Positions 21,615 through 31,556 of a stretch of DNA of 64,000 nucleotides are shown piece after piece. Below the pieces are notes generated by a model that saw nothing but the letters and a program-made list of their open reading frames with translations, was not told the DNA's origin and did not search any database. The DNA lies in contig JACCGJ010020592.1 in NCBI GenBank assembly GCA_013407085.1, forward strand, positions 1 through 64,000, written 5' to 3'. The first letter of the stretch is position 1; every line of letters starts with the position of its first letter. The position numbers and the translations under genes were made by a program. This DNA comes from Atriophallophorus winterbourni (lineage: Eukaryota > Platyhelminthes > Trematoda > Plagiorchiida > Microphallidae).

Positions 21615-21918
21615 CCTTGTATGTTGTCAAGCGGAGTGACGAGAAAAGCTTGTTATGATGCATGACAGTGAAAGCCGCAAGGAAGCTGCCGTGCTGATGT
21701 TGCTCTACTCGTTCACGAAACTTGTTTGAATGCATGTTCCATTCGAGGTGTAGGCACCTCTTCCCAGTTTGTTTGTGCTTACTCTTCTATAGAAGCCGTA
21801 GCAATTTAAGTCCCACCCTTCCCCATCTTTTAGGATTTTACTTTTTCATGGTTGTATGGCAGTTAAGCATTCGGTACGTGCTACCGGTGTATTGCTGTCT
21901 TTGATGATGATGATGATG
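21615..21918 (+). other. 3' UTR and GAT-repeat tail of the RTE-like LINE
   Basis: This segment recurs, 5'-truncated, at 11,027-11,296 and 14,711-14,998, so it is the common 3' end of the family. It contains the palindrome GAGGTGTAGGCACCTC and ends in (GAT)n. Confidence 0.85.
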
Positions 21919-21926
21919 ACAGCCAA
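21919..21926. repeat. Target-site duplication of the RTE-like LINE, right
   Basis: ACAGCCAA, matching 18,076-18,083, directly after the GAT tail. Confidence 0.9.
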
Positions 21927-23915
21927 ACCATAAATCGCTTCACATACTTGGATGCCTATCCTTTGCCTCGCATTGATGATTTAATTGATAAAATCTCTCA
22001 TTACCGTGTCTTCAGCACAGTGGATCTTCAAAGTGCTTATCATCAGATCCCTATAAAAGACAATGAACGTGAATACACCGCGTTTGAAGCATGTGGCAAC
22101 CTGTATCATTACAAACGCATACCATTCGGTGTTACGAATGGGGTCGCCTGTTTTCAACGGGTTATGGATGAACTTATTCGTACTGAGTCACTTCAAGGCA
22201 CATACGTTTACATTGATGACATCACAATTTGCGGAGCGGATAAGAAAGAACATGATATTAATTTGAGCAAGTTTATGCAGGTGGTGGAAAAGTATGGTTT
22301 AACTTTGAATCGTGACAAGTGCGTTTATGGTGTCGAACAAATCAAATTACTTGGATACGAAGTGTCAGCAGGAACAGTAAAACCGGATCCAGAACGCTTC
22401 GAAGCGCTGCTGAAGCTTCCACCTCCAACCGATTCGAAAGCCCAACAAAGGGTTGTCGGCATGTTTTCATATTATTCCCAGTGGTTTTCAATGTTTTCCG
22501 ACAAAATCCATCATCTGACTCACAATCAAACATCCCCCCTGTCAAGCAAGGCTATGGAGGCATACAACACATTAAAATCTGAATTGGTTCAAGCATCTCT
22601 GTTTTCTATCGATCGTAATGTCCCTCTCGTCGTTGAAACCGACGCCTCAGACATAGCCATTTCCGCAACCCTTAACCAAAGCGGCCGCCCGGTAGCCTTT
22701 TTCTCTCGAACTCTATCTCATTGTGAACGCAATCACTCAGCGGTAGAGAAAGAAGCATGTGCAATCGTCGAAGCCATCCGGAAGTGGCGGCATTATCTCA
22801 TCGGATGTCATTTCAAGTTGATCACAGACCAGCGTTCTGTCGCCTACATGTATGATTCCAAAGCTGCAAGCAAAATTAAGAACGATAAAATCCAACGTTG
22901 GCGCATAGAGCTTTCCCAGTTCTCATATGACGTGGTCTATCGTCCTGGTCCAAGCAACACGGTAGCGGATGCGTTATCTCGAGGTTTTTGTTCAAGCATT
23001 CAATCTCTCACACATTTGAAAAGCATTCATGACTCACTCTGCCATCCTGGCATCACTCGCTTGTTCCATTTTGTGAAATCAAAAAATCTACCTTTCTCCG
23101 TGGATAATGTAAAAACTGTCATTCAACAATGTACCGTTTGCTCACAGTTGAAACCAAAGTTCTACTATCCCTCTAATGACCCTCTGATTAAAGCAACCAA
23201 ACCGTTCGAGCGCCTTAGCGTCGATTTTAAAGGACCTATTCCATCTTCCACACGCAATCACTATTTACTGACCGTAATCGATGAATTTTCACGTTTCCCT
23301 TTTGCGTTCCCCTGTGCAGATATGACCAGTTCCACAATTATTTCCCGTTTTATCGAACTATTTTCAATTTTTGGTATGCCATCCTATATCCACTCTGACC
23401 GAGGACCTTCTTTCATGTCTGCTGATGTTAAAGCTTTCCTCCACTCTCGAGGAATTGCCACCAGTAGAACTACTTCATATAATCCTCAAGGAAATGGACA
23501 GGTAGAGCGTTTGAACGGTACACTGTGGAAAACAATCTCTCTCAGTTTGCGAAACCGAGGGCTGAGTACAGAGCAGTGGGAACAGGTGCTCCCGGATGCG
23601 CTTCACGCGGTACGGTCACTTCTATGCACCGCTACTAATGCCACTCCACATGAACGTATGTTTCTGCACAATCGCAGATCGCCTGCCGGCACTAGTCTTC
23701 CGAATTGGTTATTGGTACCCGGACCGATACTCATTCAGAAGAATGTTCGTAATTCCAAGTATGATCCGCTCGTAGAGGAAAGCGAACTGTTGGAGTGCAA
23801 TCCCCAGTACGCGCACGTACGTTATCATGATGGTCGCGAGGAAACCGTCTCATTGCGAAGATTAGCCCCAGTAGATCAATCACTGCAAGCAACTGGGGGG
23901 TTGCATTGTTCATAA
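21927..23915 (+). pseudogene. gypsy A RT-RNase H-integrase, second part
   Basis: Open without stops from the LINE junction to 23,915. RT: DAYPLPRIDDLIDKI, FSTVDLQSAYHQI, YIDDITICG and LLGYEVS. RNase H: VVETDASDIAISATL, ALSR at its end. Integrase: H-x3-H (HDSLCHPGITRLFHF) and CTVCSQLKP, then the D-D-E residues in SVDFKGPIP, IHSDRGPSF and GNGQVERLNG. The C-terminus has VRYHDGREETVSLRRLAP, usual for gypsy integrases. The last residues come from the 316-bp repeat. The catalytic residues are intact although the element as a whole is broken. Confidence 0.9.
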
Positions 23916-24211
23916 GTTATCAAACTGGGGATTAAGTGACTGAAGATTAATTGACTGCAGATGAAGTGACTTGGTGATTAAATGTCGGCGATTAAGTGTC
24001 TGGCGATTAAGTGACCGGCCAGCCAGACCTGTGTTAAATTGAGACACAATTGGTAAGTGGGCGGAAAACGCGGGGAGTGACATGGTTAGCGTTGAATCGA
24101 ATGTCTTCGAAGCCTGTGTAAACAAGGTACTATACGAGTGAATTTATGCACAATCCAGGGAAAGTGCCGCACACTCGTACACTACATGTAAGATAAGATA
24201 CTGTCAGGTTG
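23896..24211. repeat. 316-bp direct repeat flanking gypsy A, right copy
   Basis: Copy of 16,162-16,477, offset by exactly 7,734 bp. Here the antisense SINE-like copy continues past the point at which it is cut on the left side (to about 24,236). Confidence 0.88.
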
Positions 24212-24236
24212 CTCAGGCCTAGAGCAGGATGTGTCT
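24149..24236 (-). repeat. SINE-like repeat, truncated diverged copy
   Basis: Antisense copy spanning the end of the right 316-bp repeat. Its left counterpart (16,415-16,477) is cut by gypsy A. Confidence 0.65.
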
Positions 24237-24318
24237 CGATTCGTCTGCCGTAAGTATCACTCCTCTCCATATAATAAGCGTGTAGCAAATGACGAAGCAT
24301 TACTGACGATATAAAGGT

Positions 24319-24400
24319 ATGAAAGCACAAGCCTGCTCCAGACAAAGTGCCGCACAGTCAGAGACTGTCAGGTTGCCCAGGCCTAGACGGATATGAGAAA
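24319..24400 (-). repeat. SINE-like repeat with internal deletion
   Basis: The stretch between GAGACTG and CTGTCAGG is missing, apparently removed between two short ACTG direct repeats. Confidence 0.7.
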
Positions 24401-24910
24401 TATAAAGCGTGCAGTACGGAGAAATGTTTGCGTGTAAGTTGAAGCTAGCTGCAGTCACGCTAGGTACCAAACGTAGGCTGAAACACTCTCAGATTGCCCA
24501 GGAGTAGCATTGTAGACAGACAAGTGGAGTAGCCATAACATCTGAGCAGAATGCTAATAACTATGCTGCTTTTTTACACCTCATCACTTTCTTATATACA
24601 AAAAACAGCAAGTAGGTCAGTTGCTCGGTTTGAAAGTGCTTGAGTAAAAATATAACCACGTGGCATGATCAAATGCAGCGGTGAGATGGTGGCAGTTGGG
24701 TTAGCATTACGAGGAGCTAAAATGCATAGCTCATCAATGATGACAAATCAGGCTACCGTACTTTGATCATACATCCAGATCAATCGACTTTTTTCCCGAT
24801 CGGAGAAACGAACTGATAAAAACGAAAAGCGTTAGTGACGAACATCCGTATTGCTGATATGTAAAATGACAGGCACTGGCACTAAAATGAGGTCAACAAA
24901 ATGGAGTTGA
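24401..24910. other. No feature recognised
   Basis: No supported frame or repeat. Confidence 0.45.
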
Positions 24911-25228
24911 TGTTGGCCTCCATCGGTGGATATAGACTATGGATGTGCATCACAAGCGCATGAAGGTTTCATGATCCGCAGCTTTTAGAATAAATAAATG
25001 GTATGGTATGAAAGCACAAGTCTGATCCAGGCAAAGTGCCGTACAGTCAGAGACTGCACGTGAGCTAACAAAATGTCAGGTTGCCCATGCCTAGACAGAA
25101 TGACTAAACAGTCCGATTAGGGAGTGATGATCGCTCCCGCAGAGCTCACAGCGATCAACAGTACTCGGTCGATCGGCGTCAGTTGCACTCTGGCGGCGTG
25201 ATCAGAGTTCAGCAATCGAGAGCCAAAA
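24911..25228 (-). pseudogene. Family A LINE 3' fragment split by a SINE-like copy
   Basis: 24,911 onward is the antisense 3' terminus of family A (TGTTGGCCTCCATCGG...). It is broken at about 24,990 and resumes at 25,093 (AATGACTAAACAGTCCGATT), continuing to about 25,228. The terminal cysteine-rich finger lies around 25,100-25,160 in degraded form. Confidence 0.75.
24994..25097 (-). repeat. SINE-like repeat inserted into a family A fragment
   Basis: The inserted sequence runs from the AAATGGTATGGTATG tail to CCTAGAC. AGAAT occurs on both sides (about 24,983-24,987 and about 25,091-25,095) and may be a short target-site duplication. This is the clearest evidence that the repeat moves. Confidence 0.7.
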
Positions 25229-25987
25229 CGGAGTAGTGAATCTCAAAATTAATTTGCATGAAGTATAATAGGTTCCGACTTAAAGAAATGATATTTTCAC
25301 GGAATGGGGAACTGCTCATTCTGCATAGTTCCAGTGTAGAGGGCTTCCAAATGAAAGCTTTTTGGCACGGAACGGTCGCAGACGTGAAATCATGCCACGC
25401 CAAACATCCCAAGAGACCAAAGGAAAAGTACACATGTCAAATTATAAGGCACAATCTACAATGAATCTTATTGCCTCTCTTGTAATAGTCTTCCTTCCGG
25501 AGATAACGAACGCGAGAACAGATTTCCCGCGACCACGAGACAAGAAATGAACCGGTAGAACGACAAGATACATGAAACAAAACTTACGCAGTATCCCCAT
25601 CGTCTATTTTGTCTCCGCCTGGCATTGTTCCTACGTGTGGTTCGATTGAGATATTGTACGAGATATTCTACTTCCCAATAACGATTCTCCTCCCATCTTT
25701 CGAAATAATACACCATATGACAATTCAATTCTAAATAGTCGTAAGTGGTTAAACGCAAGAGAAAAGAGGTCGATTTCTTTCTATCATAAATGAAAAATCG
25801 TCTCAACCATGTTTCCACGTTATGTGTCGTTCCATCATAAATTAATTTCGTACGTTGTCCACGATATTCAAATCCAAAATTTACTTCACTCGCTTCTTTT
25901 GACTCCATCCAAAACTGAATAACATGTATTACCTTCCACGCTGGGAAAGATAACACCCCATTCAGTCCGTCAGCCAGGTACTTTTCA
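25229..25987. other. Unassigned region with an unexplained minus-strand frame
   Basis: No transposon protein is recognised. A minus-strand frame covers most of it (see 25,468-26,118). Confidence 0.4.
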
Positions 25988-26118
25988 ATGATGAGGTCTG
26001 CTGAAACGTCCTGCCCAAACATTACATCGTTTACTCTGTCGACCAGAGTGATCAATATTTGGAATGCACTCTCCGCTGATGCAATTGGGGCAGTCACCGA
26101 AGAGCAGTTTAAACGCAT
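25468..26118 (-). CDS. Unrecognised 216-aa open frame
   Basis: I do not recognise this frame. Its first third is antisense to a LINE RT C-terminus (25,988-26,176) and is probably meaningless. The rest (about residues 45-180) has a protein-like mix of aromatic and charged residues: VNFGFEYRGQRTKLIYD, WLRRFFIYDRKKS and YYFERWEENRYWEVEYLVQYL, then a basic RRNNARRRQNRRW stretch. No signal peptide or clear membrane segment begins it. It could be a scrap of an unknown transposon ORF, a host exon, or chance. Confidence 0.2.
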   Translation of the reverse strand: MRLNCSSVTAPIASAESAFQILITLVDRVNDVMFGQDVSADLIIEKYLADGLNGVLSFPAWKVIHVIQFWMESKEASEVNFGFEYRGQRTKLIYDGTTHNVETWLRRFFIYDRKKSTSFLLRLTTYDYLELNCHMVYYFERWEENRYWEVEYLVQYLNRTTRRNNARRRQNRRWGYCVSFVSCILSFYRFISCLVVAGNLFSRSLSPEGRLLQERQ

Positions 26119-26285
26119 ATTGGACGGTGAACTTCCCGCTATCCTGCGCGATTCGCCTACTCTTTCAGCTCAGTAACTCCTCGTGAGGAATCTACGCTGA
26201 GATAGCAGAGACCCGGGAGGTGAAGCGGCTTTCACGGACTGTAGTCCTTCTGCCGTCTATTCAGAAGAAGAAGAAAAAAAAAAAC
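25988..26285 (+). pseudogene. CR1-type LINE 3' end (RT C-terminus)
   Basis: The frame 25,988-26,176 encodes FTLSTRVINIWNALSADAIGA..EEQFKRILDGELP, the end of a CR1-type RT, corresponding to VVNTWNSLPKEL in element B. The 3' UTR ends in an AGAAGAAGAAGAAA tail (about 26,262-26,285), like element B's tail at 36,731-36,750. It is a 5'-truncated copy just upstream of element B. Confidence 0.75.
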
Positions 26286-26403
26286 TTTTTTGAATTTTGA
26301 AGGTCAACGTGGACGTTTGCTCCTTACGATATTTTGATATTGTTGTGGATATCGTATCTATTTCAAGATTATTACAAGAAATTTTATTCTATTTTCAACG
26401 GAT

Positions 26404-26671
26404 TTGAACATGGTTACGACTCGTAAATCTGCAAAAGGAGATCATGCAGCACCGACTGCAAGGAAGCCTCAAGAGAATGGGGGCTCCGCTGCTCACTCTG
26501 GGGATTCTTGTCTGGTTTGTTCGAAACAGGTCGCCAATAACGCTAAAGCTGTTCAATGTGAAATTTGTCTAATGTGGATACATATTCGATGTGGTTTAAT
26601 GAAGCCGGAGATGTATCGTTGGCTTCAGAAAAATTCATGCGATATTATTCGCACGATATGTAAGATATGCC
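26404..26671 (+). pseudogene. LINE B ORF1, N-terminal part with PHD-like finger
   Basis: Starts MNMVTTRKSAKGD. Residues about 37-93 carry C-x2-C...C-x2-C-x4-H-x2-C (CLVCSKQ, CEICLMWIHIRC) and a final C-x2-C (CKICQ), a PHD/zinc-finger arrangement seen at the start of CR1/L2-type ORF1 proteins. The family A insertion cuts it in the codons for the last CKIC. The sequence resumes at 28,796 after the 14-bp duplication. ORF1 proteins of this clade bind the element RNA. Confidence 0.78.
26658..26671. repeat. Target-site duplication of family A insertion, left
   Basis: ATGTAAGATATGCC, repeated exactly at 28,796-28,809. Confidence 0.95.
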
Positions 26672-28737
26672 AACAGATGAAAACTTACGTCTTCTAAAAG
26701 CAGCTAGAAATAAGGTCCAACAGACTGCAAGGCGATGTGCAAACGACTATTGGACTGAAGTTAGCCTCAATATCCAAAAAGCTGCGGATACCGGAAATTT
26801 TCACGGTATGTATGATGGGATCAAGAGAGCCATTGGCCCAAACAAACTTAAAACGGCTCCCATTAAGTCTTTATCTGGTAAGCCGATTGTCGACAAAACT
26901 CAACAGATGGAAAGATGGGTAGAGCACTTCTCCTCTCTCTACTCTAGGGACAGTACGGTTCTACCGCATGCACTTGAAAATGTCGAACGGTTGCCGACCA
27001 TTGAACATCTAGATACCCCTCCTACTCTTGATGAGCTCAATAAGGCAATCGACCGCTTAGCGAATGGGAAGGCCCCTGGTGACGACGGAATTCCACCTGA
27101 GCTCATCAAATGCGGTAGAGCAGCATTATTACAGCCTCTTCACCATTTGCTTCTTCAGTGCTGGCAGGAGGGGGGTGTCCCACAAGAGATGCGAGACACA
27201 AAGATCATCACGCTATTTAAGAATAAGGGTGACAGAGGCGACTGCAACAATTACAGAGGAATCTCCCTTCTGAATGTTGTAGGCAAATTGTTTGCTAAAG
27301 TCTTACAGATCCGGCTGCAAGTTTTAGCTGATAGAATTTACTCCGAATCTCAATGTGGCTTCCGCAAGGGAAGATCAACCGTTGACATGATCTTCTCCCT
27401 GAGACAACTTCAAGAAAAGTGTCGGGAACAGCGTATGCCATTATACGCTGTTTTTATTGATTTAACTAAGGCATTCGACTACGTCAGCAGGGAGGGTCTT
27501 TTCAAAATGCTTGATTTGATAGGCTGCCCCCAAGGCTGCTCAGCTCGTCATTTCGTTCCACTCAGGCATGAAGGGCTCAGTCCATTTTAACGGTTGCAGT
27601 TCAGAAGCATTTGAAATTCGCCGAGGCGTCAAACAAAGGTGTGTTCTTGCTCCCACACTGTTCGGCATTTTCTTTGCTGTGCTTCTGAAGCACGCTTTTA
27701 GGACGAGGACAGAAGGCATTTACATACGCACGCGAAGTGATGGTAAGCTTTTCAACCTGAACCGGTTGAGAGCACAAACCAACCAATGTGATAATCCGTG
27801 ACCTGTTGTTTGCCGACGATGCAGCCTTTATTGCTCACTCCCAAGAGAACCTACAGTCGCTAATGGACTGTTTTTCGTCGGCATGCAAAGACTTTGGCCT
27901 AACAATCAGCATGAGCAAGACCAAAGTCCTTGGTCAAGGGACTGTATCGCCACCAATCATCACTGTTGGAAACTGTCAGCTCGAACCAGTACATCATTTC
28001 ACATATCTTGGTTCAACCATTGCGGATAACCTCTCGCTAGACACGGAGATTGATAAGCGGATTGGCAGAGCAGCTGTCATTCTGTCTCGATTGAACTCTC
28101 GTATTTGGGGTACCGCAAGCTGACTGTAAAGACAAAGATGATGGTATACAGCGCGTGCGTACTAAATGCTTTACTATACGGCAGTGAAACCTGGACCACC
28201 CACGCAAGACACGAACGGAAGCTGAATGCTTTCCATCTACGAAGCATCCGTCGTATCTTGAACATATCGTGGATGAACAGAGTGACTAACGCTGAGGTGC
28301 TTTCAAAAGCTGGTCTACAGAGCATGTTCACCCTATTACGTCAGCGCCGCCTGCGGTGGCTTGGTCATGTCTATAGAATGGAAAATGGTCGTATTCCGAA
28401 AGATCTACTCTACGGTGAGTTGCAATTAGGAAGTCGACCATTGGGCAGACCGCACTTGCGGTACAAAGATATTCCCAAAAGAGATATGAAAGCTCTTGAC
28501 ATTGACCCCGCAAGCTGGGAAGAACTTGCTCTTGACCGCTCACTTTGGAGGCATTGTGTAAAGCATCGTCTGCAAGCCGGGGAGGAGCAAATACAGCTCT
28601 TGGCTGCTTGACGCAGATCACGCCGCCGGCGTGCAACTGATGCAATACAACAGAGTTCTGACTATCGTTGCAAGCGCTGCGGGAGAGATTGTTCCTCCCG
28701 AATCGGACTGTTTAGTCATTCAAAAAGCTGCAAAACA
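26672..28737 (+). pseudogene. Family A LINE RT with C-terminal zinc finger, broken
   Basis: Reverse transcriptase without the endonuclease. Motifs in order: ANDYWTE, GKAPGDDGIPPELIK, CNNYRGISLLNVVGK, QCGFRKGRSTVDMIFSLRQ, FIDLTKAFDYVSR, GVKQRCVLAPTLF, LLFADDAAFIA, VHHFTYLGSTIADN, WLGHVYRMENGRIPKDLL, and a terminal C-x2-C-x3-C-x10-H-x4-C finger. Frame changes lie near 27,530-27,590, 27,790 and 28,110. A TGA at 28,609-28,611 precedes the arginine-rich stretch. The FADD catalytic pair is kept. The finger at the extreme C-terminus is conserved in three copies here and probably binds nucleic acid. Confidence 0.88.
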
Positions 28738-28795
28738 TGAAATTCATGCGATGCGATGTACATCCATGGTCGACATCGACCGACGGAGGCCAACA
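26672..28795 (+). mobile_element. Family A LINE inserted in LINE B ORF1
   Basis: A 2,124-bp insert with an exact 14-bp target-site duplication, 5'-truncated so that it begins just before the RT domain. Its 3' terminus (GGAGGCCAACA) equals that of the antisense copies at 6,891 and 24,911. This is the best copy for defining the family in the window. Confidence 0.92.
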
Positions 28796-28809
28796 ATGTA
28801 AGATATGCC
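28796..28809. repeat. Target-site duplication of family A insertion, right
   Basis: Exact copy of 26,658-26,671. Confidence 0.95.
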
Positions 28810-29597
28810 TTCCACCGACTGGTTTCAAGTTCGCAAGTACTCAGCTTCCAGTTGACACGGCTTCTGCTAAGTCCTCTAAAGGTATTGATGGGAGTATTGT
28901 AAATAGTGGCTCATCCTCGAAGAAGGATAACCGCCACACATCTTGTGTACAACAAGTCTGCGTGCAATCTGAAGATGTACGCACCTTTGCGGAAGTGGCT
29001 TCCTCGTCTTTACTCGGTTCCAAAAACGGAATTAGTTTGGCCAGTGAAACGAACGTTCTTCAGGCCAAAGAGGTCCAGGAACCATCAAAGCTAGATAAAA
29101 CTATAAAGAAGAAACACCAGAGCTTTACGACTGTTGAGAGTAGACAATCCTGCGTCATTCTTCACAATGCACCGGAGCAAACAGGTGCCTTTCCGATAGA
29201 CAGGGTTAAACAGGAACGCGAGTTCTTAAATTCTGCTCTTGCCCCCCTTCCCGATAAAGGTGAAAGGGGTGTAACGGTACGCACAGCGTTTTGTCTAGGC
29301 CGCAGGCCAGCGCCAGGAGATCGCCCAAGACCGTTGAAGATTGTGTTAGACTCTGTTGAGCAAGTGACCTTACTGCTAATGAGGGGTTACAGGTTAAAGG
29401 GTAGTGAACTTCGACTCCTGCGTGATCTTTCTCCGGAAGATCGTGTGAAGATGCGAAAAGCTACTAAGGAAATTAGCGAGCGCAGAGCCGCAGGTGAAAC
29501 TGATTTGCGCCTTGTGGATTTTCGGGTTGTGAGGATGAGGCCAAAAGTTCGTTGGCAACATCTGACGATATGCATTCGGAGGGATCTGGATCTTTAA
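28796..29597 (+). pseudogene. LINE B ORF1, C-terminal part with RRM-like domain
   Basis: Continues ORF1 after the insertion. Following a polar linker, SRQSCVILHNAPEQ, GDRPRPLKIVLDSVEQVTLL and LKGSELRLLRDLSPEDR form the pattern of the RRM-like/C-terminal domain of LINE ORF1 proteins. Element D ORF1 shows the same pattern. The stop at 29,595-29,597 overlaps the start of ORF2 (29,552) by 46 bp in another frame. Confidence 0.72.
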
Positions 29598-31556
29598 AAG
29601 TGATATATTTTAATGCGAGGAGCTTGAGAAACAAACTGGATGAACTCTTTGATTGGATTAGATGGGACCCTCTAGCGATCATTGCGGTGACGGAAACCTG
29701 GCTCTCACCTGAGCAGGATGATCTCGAGCTGGCCATACTTGGATATAGACTCTTTCGCTCGGATCGAACAGACGCTGAAATCGGTGGTGGGGTTGCATTT
29801 TATTTCCAACCACATATTTCCGTCGCAGTGTTGGCTCGCTTCCAGCATTCTGCCGGTATGGCTGAGAGTATATGGTGCCGTATAAGGACTGCAGCTTCAT
29901 TTGCCACGATAGGTGTCGTTTATCGTTCTCCCAATACTCAGGCAGATACTGTGATATCACAGATATGTCAGTATAGTAGATCCTCAAACTGCTTGATTAT
30001 GGGGGATTTCAATGCTCCTAGTATTGATTGGACTTCGCTAGATGAAGGCTCTGGGTCATTCGAGCGGGACTTATTGGACGCTGTGGTTGATGTGGGCCTC
30101 GTGCAGCACGTTTCCATCCGACCAGAGTAGGCCCTACTGGGTGTGAGTCCATTTTGGACTTGGTATTCACTCCCACGCAGTCCGATATTACTCAGCTTCG
30201 GACTGAAGCTCCATTAGGCTGCAGTGACCATGCCACCTTAAGTTTTATGTGGAAACGCAACACTGGCTGGGTACCAGATCCAATTCCCAGAAGGAATTTT
30301 TGGAAGGCAGACGCGGGTAGGTTACGGGATGTTGCTTCATCTCTCGATTGGTCTTTCGATCAAGCAGCTGATGTTGAAGATTGTTGGCTGGTGATCCGTA
30401 ATAACATTTTGACAATTATTGAGGTGGCTGTTCCGTTGTCCACACGTCGTCGTAAGGCGAAAGGTGCACCTTGGTTTGATAAGGAGATGAGGAAGCTTTT
30501 GCGGCAACGTCAAAAGCTCTGGTCGATATTCGTAAGTCGGAAAAACGCCTATGACTATTACAATTATCGGCAAGCTAGAAACCTTTGTACGGCATTAAAA
30601 CGCAGGAAACGTATGTTGTACGAGCAGCGATTGGTTGACGAGTCTACTTGTGCACCAAAACGGCTATTCGCATACATTCGACGCAGCACAAAGGCGTCGC
30701 CATATATTCCTTATTTGATAGATACTAATGGGGTAGACATTACTGAGGATCAGTATCAGTATCAGTATCACAGGGCGATAGTCGACCAAGTCGAAACGAG
30801 TGCCCAGATTCTTTCGGAGGTGTGCTTGAAAACACCCACCACTACCAGGATTGATTCGTAAGTAACACAGGCGTGTGTAACTGTGAATGGAAGATGGGAG
30901 ATGGCTTGAAAGCTGAAGCCATGGCTAAGCAGTATGCCTCCGTGTACTGTCTGGAAGACAGTGATCATCCTTCTGTCTCTAATAACAGTGAGGTGCTGTC
31001 TGATCTTGATGTAGATGTAGAGACTGTTAGACACCTGTTGGAACAGTTAGACACACAATCCGGGCCAGGACCGGACGGTATTCATCCGTTGGTTTTACGA
31101 GCACTGTCAGAAGTGTTGTGCGTTCCGCTGGCCAGGTTGTTTACAAAATCTGTAACATTAGGGGTCTTGCCACAAGAATGGAAACAGGGTATTATTAAAC
31201 CTATGTTTAAGAGTGGGAACCCCAGTAATCCTGCTAATTACAGGCCGGTCACATTGACTTCTGTGATCGGTAAAATTTTAGAGAAGCTGATCAAAAGGAA
31301 ATTAGAGCACTTTCTTGTGGAGTGTTGGCGTTGGTGTTCACAACAACATGGATTCACCAAAAATCGCTCATGCGTAAGTAATCTGCTCCTGGCGCGAGAA
31401 AGTTGATGTGCGTTGACTGATTCTGGTCAAGAGGTCGATGCCATTTTTATCGACTTTAGTAAGGCGTTTGACCGCATGCCCCACCGCCGATTGCTCGTCA
31501 AGCTGGAGGGTTTGGGTATTCAGGGTTGTCTACTAAAATGGATCGAGGCATTTAAT
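29552..31556 (+). pseudogene. LINE B ORF2: endonuclease and first part of RT
   Basis: The APE-type endonuclease reads YFNARSLRNKLDEL, VTETWLSP, GGGVAFYF, IGVVYRSP, LIMGDFNAPSIDW, ILDLVFT and GCSDHATLSF. The RT begins with QSGPGPDGIHPLVLR, PANYRPVTLTSVIGKILEK, QHGFTKNRSCVSNLLLA and [10 protein letters not shown] (about 31,449). Breaks are a frame change near 30,120, one near 30,850, and a TGA at 31,404-31,406. A small CAGTATCAGTATCAGTATCA repeat lies at 30,749-30,769. Element D interrupts the RT after KWIEAF. Confidence 0.85.

Larger units (their letters stand above)
18084..21918 (+). mobile_element. Full-length RTE-like LINE, intact
   Basis: A 3.8-kb non-LTR retrotransposon: 5' UTR 18,084-18,350, one ORF 18,351-21,614, 3' UTR to about 21,900 and a (GAT)n tail to 21,918. 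An 8-bp duplication flanks it. The 5' end, GCCATCGCGCTGAG, is supported by the copy at 10.75-11.3 kb, whose inverted part stops at the same place. The ORF has no break, so this is the best candidate for a recently active element in the window. It inserted into gypsy A and is younger than it. Confidence 0.93.
16478..23895 (+). mobile_element. gypsy A: Ty3/gypsy-type retrotransposon, interrupted
   Basis: The interior of a Ty3/gypsy element: Gag, aspartic protease, RT, RNase H and integrase in that order. The RTE-like LINE at 18,084-21,918 splits the RT. The leader 16,478-16,688 begins TGTCG and has a TATA-like TTTATAAA near 16,508. It may hold LTR sequence, but no matching 3' LTR is present and pol runs straight into the 316-bp repeat. 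The 3' end is therefore lost or recombined. Confidence 0.8.

Noticed and set aside
8296..25097. Hammerhead or HDV-like self-cleaving ribozyme in the SINE-like repeat (GGGCAAC, CCTGATCC motifs)
   Set aside because: The hammerhead core CTGATGA...GAAA is absent, and the nested pairings of an HDV-like fold could not be completed. Only the simpler pseudoknot is kept as a finding.
26404..26671. PHD-finger host gene
   Set aside because: The frame continues after the family A insertion into a LINE ORF1 RRM-like domain and then overlaps the LINE endonuclease ORF, so it belongs to LINE B.
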